DNA of 64,000 bases from Massilia sp. TS11 (lineage in GTDB: Bacteria; Pseudomonadota; Gammaproteobacteria; Burkholderiales; Burkholderiaceae_D). Numbering within the stretch: the stretch's first letter is position 1; every line of letters begins with the position of its first letter. The position numbers were made by a program, and so were the translations under genes. This document shows positions 20,276 to 27,676 of this stretch, piece after piece. The stretch lies in the NCBI RefSeq assembly GCF_022012445.1, contig NZ_JAKLTS010000001.1:1-64000 (forward strand), given 5' to 3'. The notes below the pieces were generated by a model, which had not been told where the DNA came from, ran no database searches, and saw nothing but the letters and a program-made list of their open reading frames with translations.

Positions 20276-20351
20276 TGGTAGGCCGTGCTGGGCTCGAACC
20301 AGCGACCAACGGATTAAAAGTCCGCTGCTCTACCAACTGAGCTAACGACCC
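20276..20351 (-). tRNA. tRNA-Lys (anticodon TTT)
   Basis: A 76-nt cloverleaf with CCA encoded. It starts GGGTCGTTAGCTCAGTTGG, the anticodon loop is CTTTTAA, and the T arm is GGTTCGAGCC. The acceptor stem GGGTCGT/ACGGCCT contains two G-U wobbles (1-72 and 4-69). Its 3' end faces the T6SS segment, the usual geometry when elements integrate at tRNA genes. Confidence 0.97.
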
Positions 20352-20395
20352 GAAAGAGGCCGCATTATAAACAGCGCTTTGAGATTGCGCAAGTG

Positions 20396-22207
20396 TCAGC
20401 TGATCGCTGCCGTGACTTTCAGCACTTCCTCTGCCGTCGTGATGCCTTCGACAATCTTTTGCGCGCCCGCCAGGCGCAGCGGTTTCATGCCGTCCTGGGC
20501 GCCCTGGCGGCGCAGGGCCATGACGTCGGTTTCTTCACGGATCAGTTTGGCGAAGTCCTCGGTGATCGTCAGTAACTCGTAGATCCCGGTGCGACCGCGG
20601 TAGCCGGTCTGGCGGCATTCCGGACAGCCGATCGGGCGGTAGACGGTTTGGGGCTTGGGAATGGCGTAGTGGCCGCCAATACTCTGCCAGACATCGTCCG
20701 ACAGCGCGCCGTCGGGCGCCTTGCAATGCGGGCACAGGGTGCGCACCAGTCGCTGGGCCATGATGCCGATCACTGTCGCTTCGAGCAGATAGTAGGGCAC
20801 GCCGAGCTCGAGCAGGCGCATCACGGCCGAGGGCGCATCGTTGGTGTGCAGTGTCGACAGCACGAGGTGGCCGGTCAGGGCGGCCTGAATCGCCATCTCT
20901 GCCGTTTCCAGATCGCGGATCTCACCGACCATGATGATGTCGGGATCCTGACGCATCAGGGCACGCACGCCGTCGGCGAAGGACAGATCAATGCCGGGCT
21001 GCACCTGCATCTGGTTAAAACTGCCTTCGACCATCTCGATCGGGTCTTCCACCGTGCAGACGTTGACCTCGGACGTGGCCAGGGCCTTGAGCGTGGTGTA
21101 GAGCGTCGTCGTCTTGCCCGAACCGGTCGGTCCCGTCACGAGGATGATGCCGTGCGGACGCGCCGTCAGCGCATCCCAGCGCGCGGCATCGTCGGGGGGG
21201 AAGCCCAGTTCAGGCAAGGTCTTGACGACCACTTCGGGGTCGAAAATCCGCATGACCAGTTTTTCGCCAAAGGCCGTTGGCATCGTGGCCAGGCGCAGTT
21301 CGATTTCCTGTCCGCCTGCTGTCCGCGTCTTGATGCGCCCGTCCTGGGGACGGCGCTTTTCGATCACGTCCATGCGGCCCAGCAGCTTGATGCGGGCCGT
21401 CATCGCCATCATGACCGAGGCGGGCACCTGGTAGACCTGGTGCAGGACGCCGTCGATGCGGAAGCGGATGACGGCGATATCGCGCTTTGGCTCCAGATGA
21501 ATGTCAGATGCGCGCTGTTCGAATGCATATTGCCACAGCCAGTCGACGATGTTGACGATATGCTGGTCATTCGCGTCGACCTGTTTATTGGTCTTGCCCA
21601 TCTCCACCAGCTGCTCGAAATTATTGCGCAGCGAGGTGTCTTGGCCCGAAGCCTTGTTGGCGTCCTTGATCGACTTGGCCAAGCTAAAGAATTGCGAGAT
21701 GTACTGGGCGATATCGAGCGGGTTGGCAATGACGAGCTGGATATTGCGGCGCGAAATCTTGGCGATCTCGCTGTCCCACTCGGTGGCAAACGGGTCGGCC
21801 GTGGCAACGGTCAGGGTGGCCGGCGTCAATTCCACGGGCAGAATATTGAAGCGCGCCGCGTAATTGGCCGACATCACGTCGGCGACCTTGGTGAAGTCGA
21901 TTTTCAGCGGGTCGATGCGGAAGAAGGGCAGACTGACTTTGCCCGCCAGCCATTCCGTCAGCGCGTCGAGGGTCATCAGGCGATGCGGTGCCTGGGCCGA
22001 CTTGATCTTGCATTGGGCAATCGCTGTCAGCGGATGCATGGAGCCGACCGCATTGCGCAGGATGCCGTGCGCCTGTGCGTAGGCGGGCTTGACTTCGGCC
22101 TTGCTGACAATCCCATCGGCCAGCAGCCACTGGAAAATCTGCTGGAGGTCCAGCGCCTTTCCGCTCTGCCAGGTCTTGGTCTTGCCTGCGAGATGATCCG
22201 CGCTCAC
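20396..22207 (-). CDS. GspE/PilB-type secretion or pilus assembly ATPase
   Basis: A 603-residue AAA-type secretion ATPase. The N-terminal third is a GspE-N/MshEN-like domain (about 50-190). The motor domain has Walker A GPTGSGKTTTLY near 355, the Asp box VEDPIE, Walker B DPDIIMVGEIRD and the His box TGHLVLSTLHTND. A zinc site CPHC..CPEC lies near 510-550. These ATPases power type IV pilus extension or type II secretion. No pil or gsp partner is adjacent, so it is an orphan here; its substrate machine may lie elsewhere or it may serve signalling. It starts with ATG beside the next gene's end, 13 bp away. Confidence 0.9.
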   Translation of the reverse strand: MSADHLAGKTKTWQSGKALDLQQIFQWLLADGIVSKAEVKPAYAQAHGILRNAVGSMHPLTAIAQCKIKSAQAPHRLMTLDALTEWLAGKVSLPFFRIDPLKIDFTKVADVMSANYAARFNILPVELTPATLTVATADPFATEWDSEIAKISRRNIQLVIANPLDIAQYISQFFSLAKSIKDANKASGQDTSLRNNFEQLVEMGKTNKQVDANDQHIVNIVDWLWQYAFEQRASDIHLEPKRDIAVIRFRIDGVLHQVYQVPASVMMAMTARIKLLGRMDVIEKRRPQDGRIKTRTAGGQEIELRLATMPTAFGEKLVMRIFDPEVVVKTLPELGFPPDDAARWDALTARPHGIILVTGPTGSGKTTTLYTTLKALATSEVNVCTVEDPIEMVEGSFNQMQVQPGIDLSFADGVRALMRQDPDIIMVGEIRDLETAEMAIQAALTGHLVLSTLHTNDAPSAVMRLLELGVPYYLLEATVIGIMAQRLVRTLCPHCKAPDGALSDDVWQSIGGHYAIPKPQTVYRPIGCPECRQTGYRGRTGIYELLTITEDFAKLIREETDVMALRRQGAQDGMKPLRLAGAQKIVEGITTAEEVLKVTAAIS

Positions 22208-22220
22208 TCTGCCCTCCGCT

Positions 22221-23003
22221 TCAGTTGGCTGCTTCGATGCCTTTGACCCAGGATTTGGCCGGAAGTTTGGTCGCAGCCTGGATGGCCGCCGCCCGTTCTT
22301 TCAGTACAGCCAGGTCGATCTGGGGGCGGCGCGGGAAGCAAATGGCCACAACATTACCATCATGCACTTCCGGCAGGCAAATAACGTGGCCGAAGGCAAA
22401 ACGCATGGCCTTGATGTTCTTGGCATAGCTGGGATGATCGCCGAACAGATTGACCGTCATCACGCCGTCGGGGCGCAGGCAGGCGGCGCAGGCCTGGTAG
22501 AACTCGGCCGTATCGAGCACCGGGCCACGCGCGGTGGCGTCGTACAGGTCAACCTGCAGCACATCGAGGCTGCCTGCATTGTCCGGGTTCTCGACGAACT
22601 CCAGGGCGTCCATTTCCAGCACCTGCAGCCGAGCATCATCGGGCGGCAATTTGAACATCGACTGGCAGATCTGGATGACGGCGGGGTTGAGCTCGATGGC
22701 CGTGACCTGGGCGTCGGGAAATTGGCGATAGCTGAACTTGGTCAGCGCGCCCGTGCCCAGGCCCAGCTGGGCAATGTGCCTGGGCGCGTCCAGAAAGAGC
22801 ATCCAGGCGAACATCTGCTGGGCGTATTCAAGCTCGGGCCAGTCCGGTTTGCGGATGCGCATCGCGCCCTGCACCCATTCTGTGCCGAAGTGCAGATAAC
22901 GCACGCCATCCTGCTCCGATAACGTCACCGGGGCGTATTTGGGCTTGCGGGTGGGCATGCGCGAGGATTCGGCCTGCTCGATCGATTTTCGTTTGATTAG
23001 CAT
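22221..23003 (-). CDS. Spermidine-synthase-fold (SAM-type methyltransferase-like) protein
   Basis: A 260-residue protein of the spermidine/spermine synthase superfamily: IAQLGLGTGALTKFSYRQF is the nucleotide-binding loop, followed by VTAIELNPAVIQICQ and a VDLYDATARGP acidic segment. Whether it makes polyamines is uncertain, since many bacterial relatives are of unknown function. The ATG at 23003 is chosen over a TTG at 23024. It is upstream of the GspE-type gene on the same strand and may be cotranscribed with it. No speD or other polyamine gene is in the window. Confidence 0.75.
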   Translation of the reverse strand: MLIKRKSIEQAESSRMPTRKPKYAPVTLSEQDGVRYLHFGTEWVQGAMRIRKPDWPELEYAQQMFAWMLFLDAPRHIAQLGLGTGALTKFSYRQFPDAQVTAIELNPAVIQICQSMFKLPPDDARLQVLEMDALEFVENPDNAGSLDVLQVDLYDATARGPVLDTAEFYQACAACLRPDGVMTVNLFGDHPSYAKNIKAMRFAFGHVICLPEVHDGNVVAICFPRRPQIDLAVLKERAAAIQAATKLPAKSWVKGIEAAN

Positions 23004-23031
23004 GCGCGCATTATCGCCCAACAAAAGACAA

Positions 23032-23056
23032 GGCCGCCAGCGAAGGCGTGGCGGCC
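23032..23056 (-). terminator. Hairpin after the glycine-zipper gene
   Basis: GGCCGCCA (23032-23039) pairs with TGGCGGCC (23049-23056) across a 9-nt loop. The minus-strand continuation is T-rich (TTGTCTTTTGTTG), so it may terminate the glycine-zipper transcript; the T-run is imperfect. Confidence 0.5.
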
Positions 23057-23080
23057 TGAAAAACAGCGGGGGAGAGGGGC

Positions 23081-23614
23081 TTATTGCATCGGCTCAACAC
23101 TCACGCGCAGACGCACGCGTTGGCCCGGGTCATGGCTCATCACGCTCGTGTAGCTGCGGCCGCGGTAGTCATAGGTGACTTCATAGCCGGTCGTGCGTTG
23201 CTCCCAGTTATCCACGGTGCGGCACTGGCGCACGGCCTGTTCCTGCATCTGGGCGGGCGGCGGCGGCGCCTGGCGGCCATCATTGTCGACGCGGTCGCCG
23301 ACCATGGCGCCGGCAATGGCGCCGGCAGCCGTGGCGGCGGTGCGCCCATTGCCACCGCCGACCTGGTTGCCGATAATGGCGCCTGCGATACCGCCAAGGA
23401 TGGCGCCACCGGCGCTCCGCCCTTGCGGCTGGGCTTGCTGTTGGACCGGCACCTGAACATATTCGGTGCGGCATTCCTGGCGCGGGCGGTTGACCTGTTC
23501 GACCAGGGGACGGACCTTGACGACGCGGCCAAAGTCTTCAAAATCCGAGGCCTGGACCAGGGGCAGGGCGCCCAGGCCGAGTGCGGCGATGATCAGTTTG
23601 GCTTGCAGCTTCAT
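23081..23614 (-). CDS. Glycine-zipper (17 kDa antigen-like) envelope protein
   Basis: A 177-residue exported protein. The signal peptide is about 1-22 (LGLGALPLVQAS). Residues 68-110 form a glycine-zipper (GGAILGGIAGAIIGNQVGGG, then AGAIAGAMVGDRV) of the Rickettsia 17 kDa surface antigen type. No lipobox cysteine is present at the signal site, so it is probably a periplasmic or outer-membrane-associated protein. Two Cys (about 48 and 131) could pair. The C-terminal region YEVTYDYRGRSYTSVM is also typical of this family. RBS GAGGAAAAA precedes the ATG. It likely supports envelope integrity; the molecular role is unknown. Confidence 0.85.
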   Translation of the reverse strand: MKLQAKLIIAALGLGALPLVQASDFEDFGRVVKVRPLVEQVNRPRQECRTEYVQVPVQQQAQPQGRSAGGAILGGIAGAIIGNQVGGGNGRTAATAAGAIAGAMVGDRVDNDGRQAPPPPAQMQEQAVRQCRTVDNWEQRTTGYEVTYDYRGRSYTSVMSHDPGQRVRLRVSVEPMQ

Positions 23615-23920
23615 GGTTTTTCCTCGTACTTGACTTGGGGTTGGACACTTGCGTTCTGCGGTGGTTCAATAGTAATGCTTGCATGGGACAGCGGGCGCTG
23701 CCCCTTGCAAGAATTTGTAACATGGCCGTGCTCCCGTTTCCTCTATGCACTAGCATTTTCCGAGGGAATGGGTCTTGCAGTTTTTTACAAATCTGCTTCC
23801 GGAAATCACATTCGGGTTGATTCGCTGTCTACAAAACGTTACCCTACTCGCCTAAGAGGTATTGCCTTGGAACGTGGAAACGACTTTTGGAGCCCCATAG
23901 CAGCTCAGCTTGAGGAAAAA
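23615..23920. other. Divergent intergenic region (306 bp)
   Basis: It separates the glycine-zipper gene (minus) from the barstar gene (plus) and has no supported gene. A weak promoter for barstar may be TTGATT (23817-23822), 17 bp, TACCCT (23840-23845). The frame upstream of the barstar ATG stays open for a long way, but its sequence looks non-coding. Confidence 0.4.
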
Positions 23921-24319
23921 ATGAGTTTGTTGATCACAGTGCCGCCGAATCTGGTGCAGTCGATCCGTGCATTTCGCGTGGTCGAGCTGCAGGAGGAGGC
24001 CTCCCGTCTGGGTCAACACTTTCTCTATGCGCATTGCGCGGGTACCTTGACCAAGTCCCAGGTCTGTGGCCGCATTGCCGAGGCGTTTCACTTTCCCAAG
24101 CCTTGTGGCAAGAATTTCGAGGCCCTCAAGCTCACCCTGACCGACACCTTGTACCGTGCTGGCGTCCAGCCGGGCTTCCTCGTCGTGCTCGAACAATTGC
24201 CAAATACGCAAAAATTCGATAAAGAGGCGCGTGAAAATCTGCTCGATGTCTTCCGCGATGCGGCCGACTATTGGGCCGAGAAGAAGGTGCCTTTCCGCGT
24301 CTTTTATTCCTTCGAGTAA
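23921..24319 (+). CDS. Barstar-family protein (ribonuclease-inhibitor fold)
   Basis: A 132-residue acidic protein. AHCAGTLTKSQVCGRIAEAF, then HFPKPCGKNFEALKLTLTD, match the barstar fold, in which a helix and the FP.yyG.N.dAl signature bind barnase-type RNases. RBS GAGGAAAA lies just before the ATG. A much longer open frame extends upstream but its codons do not resemble the gene. No barnase-like gene lies nearby; the next gene is purN, 38 bp away. Lone barstars are common in bacteria and may be housekeeping inhibitors or acquired immunity; which applies here is unknown. Confidence 0.82.
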   Translation: MSLLITVPPNLVQSIRAFRVVELQEEASRLGQHFLYAHCAGTLTKSQVCGRIAEAFHFPKPCGKNFEALKLTLTDTLYRAGVQPGFLVVLEQLPNTQKFDKEARENLLDVFRDAADYWAEKKVPFRVFYSFE

Positions 24320-24342
24320 GGCGCGACCCGCCGCCGGGCGGG

Positions 24343-24358
24343 TAAAATGGCGGCCTTA
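24343..24358 (+). promoter_or_regulatory. Possible leaderless purN start
   Basis: TAAAAT (24343-24348) is followed by the purN ATG at 24358, with no Shine-Dalgarno. A -10 here would put the transcript start within a few bases of the ATG. A hairpin ACCCGCC/GGCGGGT (24326-24343) lies immediately upstream, and no clear -35 is visible. Confidence 0.4.
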
Positions 24359-24963
24359 TGAAAAATATTGTGATCCTCATTTCCGGTCGCGGCAGCAATA
24401 TGGAGGCCGTCGTCCGTGCCGCCCAGGCTGAGCAGTGGCCGGCCCGTGTTGCTGCGGTTATCAGCAACAAGGCCGATGCCAAGGGCCTGGTGTTTGCCGC
24501 AGAACATGGCATTCCGACGGCCGTCGTGTCCAACAAAGACTATCCGGACCGCGCCAGCTTCGATGCGGCCCTTGCCGAAGTCATCGACCAGTTCGCGCCC
24601 GATCTCGTCGTCTTGGCGGGTTTTATGCGCATTTTGACGCCAGCATTTACCGAGCGTTATGCCGGGCGCATGCTCAATATCCACCCCTCGCTGCTGCCGC
24701 TGTTTCCCGGCCTGCACACGCACGAGCAGGCCCTGGCCGCCGGTGTCGCGGAGCACGGTGCGACGGTCCACTTTGTGACGGCCGAACTCGACCACGGGCC
24801 CATCGTCGGCCAGGCCCGCATTCCCGTGCTGCCTGGTGACGATGCCGACCAGCTTGCCGCGCGCCTGCTGGTCGAGGAACATAAACTCTATCCCCGTTGC
24901 ATCCGTCTGTTCGTCGAAGACAAGCTCGTCATCGACAATGGCGCGGTGCGCATTCTCAACTGA
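24358..24963 (+). CDS. purN: Phosphoribosylglycinamide formyltransferase 1
   Basis: A 201-residue enzyme that transfers formyl from 10-formyltetrahydrofolate to GAR in de novo purine synthesis. The N-terminal ISGRGSNMEAVV binds phosphate, and FAPDLVVLAGFMRIL with NIHPSLLPLFPGLHTH is the catalytic formyltransferase signature: N-H-P plus the HxxD-type TVHFVTAELDHGPIV. Length and motifs match PurN, not the PurT or PurU forms. There is no Shine-Dalgarno at the ATG. The next gene (RsmB-like) starts 13 bp later and may be cotranscribed. Confidence 0.96.
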   Translation: MKNIVILISGRGSNMEAVVRAAQAEQWPARVAAVISNKADAKGLVFAAEHGIPTAVVSNKDYPDRASFDAALAEVIDQFAPDLVVLAGFMRILTPAFTERYAGRMLNIHPSLLPLFPGLHTHEQALAAGVAEHGATVHFVTAELDHGPIVGQARIPVLPGDDADQLAARLLVEEHKLYPRCIRLFVEDKLVIDNGAVRILN

Positions 24964-24976
24964 TTAAGGACTTTCC

Positions 24977-26245
24977 ATGCGACTGCCTCCTCTCGTCGTT
25001 TCCGCCACCGAAGAGGTGCTGCGTGAAGTCCTGCGCTTCACCGCACCGGCCGACGGCACCATTTCCCGCTATTTCAAAGAACACCCGCGCCTCGGTGGGC
25101 GCGAGCGTGGCGCGATTGCCGAATCGGTCTACGCCTTCCTGCGTAATCGCAGCTTTTTCACCGATTTTGCGGGCCAAAACGCCTCGATGCGGCGCCTGGC
25201 CCTGCTCGGTCTGGCCAGTGTGGCGGGCATCGAAGCCCTGCCGGGCCTGAGTGAAGAAGAAGTCCAGCTGCTCGAGCGCGTCAGCCAGATCGACCGCAAG
25301 CTGCTGCCGCCTTTGATGCAGGCCAATCTGCCGGAGTGGCTCTATAACAAACTGGTCGCCCAGTATGGCGAGGCCGAGGCCCTGACCCTGGCCGAGGCCC
25401 TGAACCAGCCGGCCCCGCTCGACCTGCGCGTGAATGCGCTGAAAACCACGCGCGAAGCCGTGATCGCCGAACTGGCGACGGCCCCGATTCTGGCGGAGCC
25501 GACGCCGTTCGCGCCCCTCGGTCTGCGTTTGAGGAAGAAGCCGGCCCTGCAGAACCTGCCGCTGTTCAAGAGTGGCGCGATCGAAGTGCAGGATGAGGGC
25601 AGCCAGCTGCTGGCCCAGATCGTCGGCGCCAAGCGCGGCGAGATGGTGGTCGACTTCTGCGCGGGCGCGGGCGGCAAGACCCTGGCCCTGGGCGCCACGA
25701 TGCGCAATACCGGTCGCCTGTATGCCTTTGATGTGTCCGAAAAGCGCCTCGCCAAGCTCAAGCCGCGGCTTGCGCGCAGCGGTCTGTCGAATGTGCATCC
25801 TGTGCTGATCGCCCACGAAAAGGACGCGAAGATCAAGCGTTTGGCCGGGAAAATCGACCGCGTGCTGGTCGATGCGCCGTGCTCGGGGCTGGGCACTTTG
25901 CGTCGCAATCCGGACGTGAAGTGGCGTCAGCAGGCCGAGACGATCGCAGAGATGCAGCAGAAGCAGGGCGCGATTCTGGAAGGCGCCGCCCGTCTGCTGA
26001 AACCGGGTGGCCGCCTCGTGTATGCCACCTGCAGTCTGCTGAACGAAGAGAACGACGCCGTGGTGGAACAATTCCTGGCTGCGCACAGCGATTACAGCCT
26101 GGTCCCGATGACGGATGTGCTCGCCGAGCAGAAGATTGCTCTCGACACCGGCCCCTACCTGAAGCTGCTGCCGCACCGGCATCAGACCGATGGTTTCTTC
26201 GCCGCCGTGCTCGAACGCAAGCCGATGCCGAAAGCCGCTGACTAA
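24977..26245 (+). CDS. RsmB/NOP-family RNA (cytosine-5) methyltransferase
   Basis: A 422-residue protein with an N-terminal RNA-binding region and a C-terminal SAM-dependent methyltransferase domain. Motif I reads VDFCAGAGGKTLALG, motif IV VDAPCSGLGTLRRNPDVKW (the PC cysteine), and motif VI YATCSLLNEEN (the TC cysteine nucleophile). This pair of cysteines marks m5C methyltransferases of rRNA or tRNA. It may act like RsmB on 16S rRNA, but it lacks a clear NusB-like domain, so the exact target is unsure. RBS AAGGA lies a few bases before the ATG. It ends 6 nt before the MscS-like gene. Confidence 0.88.
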   Translation: MRLPPLVVSATEEVLREVLRFTAPADGTISRYFKEHPRLGGRERGAIAESVYAFLRNRSFFTDFAGQNASMRRLALLGLASVAGIEALPGLSEEEVQLLERVSQIDRKLLPPLMQANLPEWLYNKLVAQYGEAEALTLAEALNQPAPLDLRVNALKTTREAVIAELATAPILAEPTPFAPLGLRLRKKPALQNLPLFKSGAIEVQDEGSQLLAQIVGAKRGEMVVDFCAGAGGKTLALGATMRNTGRLYAFDVSEKRLAKLKPRLARSGLSNVHPVLIAHEKDAKIKRLAGKIDRVLVDAPCSGLGTLRRNPDVKWRQQAETIAEMQQKQGAILEGAARLLKPGGRLVYATCSLLNEENDAVVEQFLAAHSDYSLVPMTDVLAEQKIALDTGPYLKLLPHRHQTDGFFAAVLERKPMPKAAD

Positions 26246-26251
26246 GCTGCC

Positions 26252-27574
26252 ATGCCGACCTTTAATCTGCTCAACGAGCTGAACCGCGACCTGCACGATG
26301 CCAGTGCCATCTGGCAGGCGGTGGCCATCGTCCTGTCCATTGCGCTGGGCTGGGGCGCGGCCCGCTGGATGCGTCAGCGCAAGCTGAACGCGGCCCCGGC
26401 GTCCGAGCAGGCGGATCTGATCCGGGTCGGCATCGACAGTCTGACGCGCGTCGTCGGGCCGCTGCTGGCGGTGGCTTTCCTCGGCGTGGCCAAGCTGGCG
26501 CTGGCGCCTTGGTATCGCGGCAACCTGATCCATGTGGCCCTGGCCCTGATGACCTCGTTTGCGGCCATCCGGGTCGGCTTCTTCCTGCTGCGCCGCACCT
26601 TTGCGCGCCAGGGGACGGTCGGCGCCACGATTGCCACGTTTGAACGCATCCTGTCCCTGCTGGTCTGGTCGGGCCTGGCGCTGTACATCACGGGCTTGTG
26701 GCCCGATGTGATCGACGCGCTCGAGGGCATCAAGTTGCCGATCGGACGCCATCAGGTCACCCTGCTGGCGATGTTGCAGGCGGGCAGCTCGATCATCGTG
26801 CTGCTGATGCTGGCCATGTGGGCCGGCGCCGCGCTTGAAGAACGCCTGATGCGCGTCGAGACCATGCATTCCTCGCTGCGCGTGGTGACGGCCCGCCTGG
26901 GCCGGGCGGTGTTGATCCTCGTCTCGGTGCTGCTCAGCCTGTCTCTGGTCGGCATCGATCTGACCGTGTTGTCCGTGTTTGGCGGCGCCCTCGGCGTCGG
27001 TCTCGGTCTGGGCCTGCAGCGTATTGCCAGCAATTACGTGTCGGGATTTGTCATCCTGCTCGAACGCAGCCTGACGATTGGCGACATGATTGCGGTGGAT
27101 AAATACACGGGCAAGGTCACGCAGATCAACACGCGCTACACGGTGATCCAGGGCCTGGATGGCATCGAGACGGTGTTGCCGAATGAGATGCTGATGACGG
27201 GCGCCGTGCAGAATTATTCTTTGAGCAACCGTCTGGTCCGGGTCGCGACCCAGTTGACTGTCTCTTACGACAGCGATTTGGCTGCCTTGTTCCCGCGCCT
27301 GGAGCAAGTCGCGGGCGAGGTGCCGCGCGTGTTGGCCGAACCGGCCCCGTCGGCCACCTTGAACAAGTTCGGCAGCGATGGTTTCGAGATCGAAGTCGGC
27401 TTCTGGATTGCCGACCCGGAAAACGGACGCGGTGGAGTCTTGTCTGAGGTCAATAAGCGAATCTGGGAAGTCCTGCAATCTGATCAGTTCAAGCTGCCTT
27501 TTCCCATGCGTGACACCCGTTTTCTCGACGCCCGTATCGCCGCCGTGATGGCCGGCGCCGGCAAACCCGGCTGA
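26252..27574 (+). CDS. MscS-family mechanosensitive ion channel
   Basis: A 440-residue membrane protein with about five predicted membrane segments, the last being the Gly/Ala-rich pore helix VFGGALGVGLGLGLQRIASN near residues 245-264. It is followed by the soluble MscS beta domain (GDMIAVDKYTGKVTQINTRY, LPNEMLMTGAVQNYS). These channels open under membrane tension and protect against osmotic downshock. It begins 6 nt after the RsmB-like stop without a strong ribosome site, which suggests translational coupling. Extra N-terminal helices compared with E. coli MscS are common in this larger subclass. Confidence 0.92.
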   Translation: MPTFNLLNELNRDLHDASAIWQAVAIVLSIALGWGAARWMRQRKLNAAPASEQADLIRVGIDSLTRVVGPLLAVAFLGVAKLALAPWYRGNLIHVALALMTSFAAIRVGFFLLRRTFARQGTVGATIATFERILSLLVWSGLALYITGLWPDVIDALEGIKLPIGRHQVTLLAMLQAGSSIIVLLMLAMWAGAALEERLMRVETMHSSLRVVTARLGRAVLILVSVLLSLSLVGIDLTVLSVFGGALGVGLGLGLQRIASNYVSGFVILLERSLTIGDMIAVDKYTGKVTQINTRYTVIQGLDGIETVLPNEMLMTGAVQNYSLSNRLVRVATQLTVSYDSDLAALFPRLEQVAGEVPRVLAEPAPSATLNKFGSDGFEIEVGFWIADPENGRGGVLSEVNKRIWEVLQSDQFKLPFPMRDTRFLDARIAAVMAGAGKPG

Positions 27575-27616
27575 CACGCTTGCCGCATTTTTGTGCGGTC
27601 GAGGGCGTTTCCGGCG

Positions 27617-27653
27617 TAAAATGAGAGGTATCACACCGCTTCGGAGAAAGCGG
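27617..27653 (+). promoter_or_regulatory. Desaturase promoter -10 and leader hairpin
   Basis: TAAAAT (27617-27622) resembles a -10; no strong -35 is evident. The leader then holds CCGCTT-CGGAGA-AAGCGG (27636-27653) before the gene at 27677. Confidence 0.35.
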
Positions 27654-27676
27654 GCCTTCCCCACTTTGGAGTAGTA

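Noticed and set aside
16123..20351. Integrated element with attachment sites at tRNA-Lys
   Set aside because: Looked for a second copy of the tRNA 3' end near the left edge and for an integrase; neither was seen, so no att sites are claimed.
23084..23920. Extension of the barstar frame far upstream
   Set aside because: The upstream part reads antisense to the glycine-zipper gene and then promoter-like DNA; the ATG at 23921 has a ribosome site and starts the family-like region.
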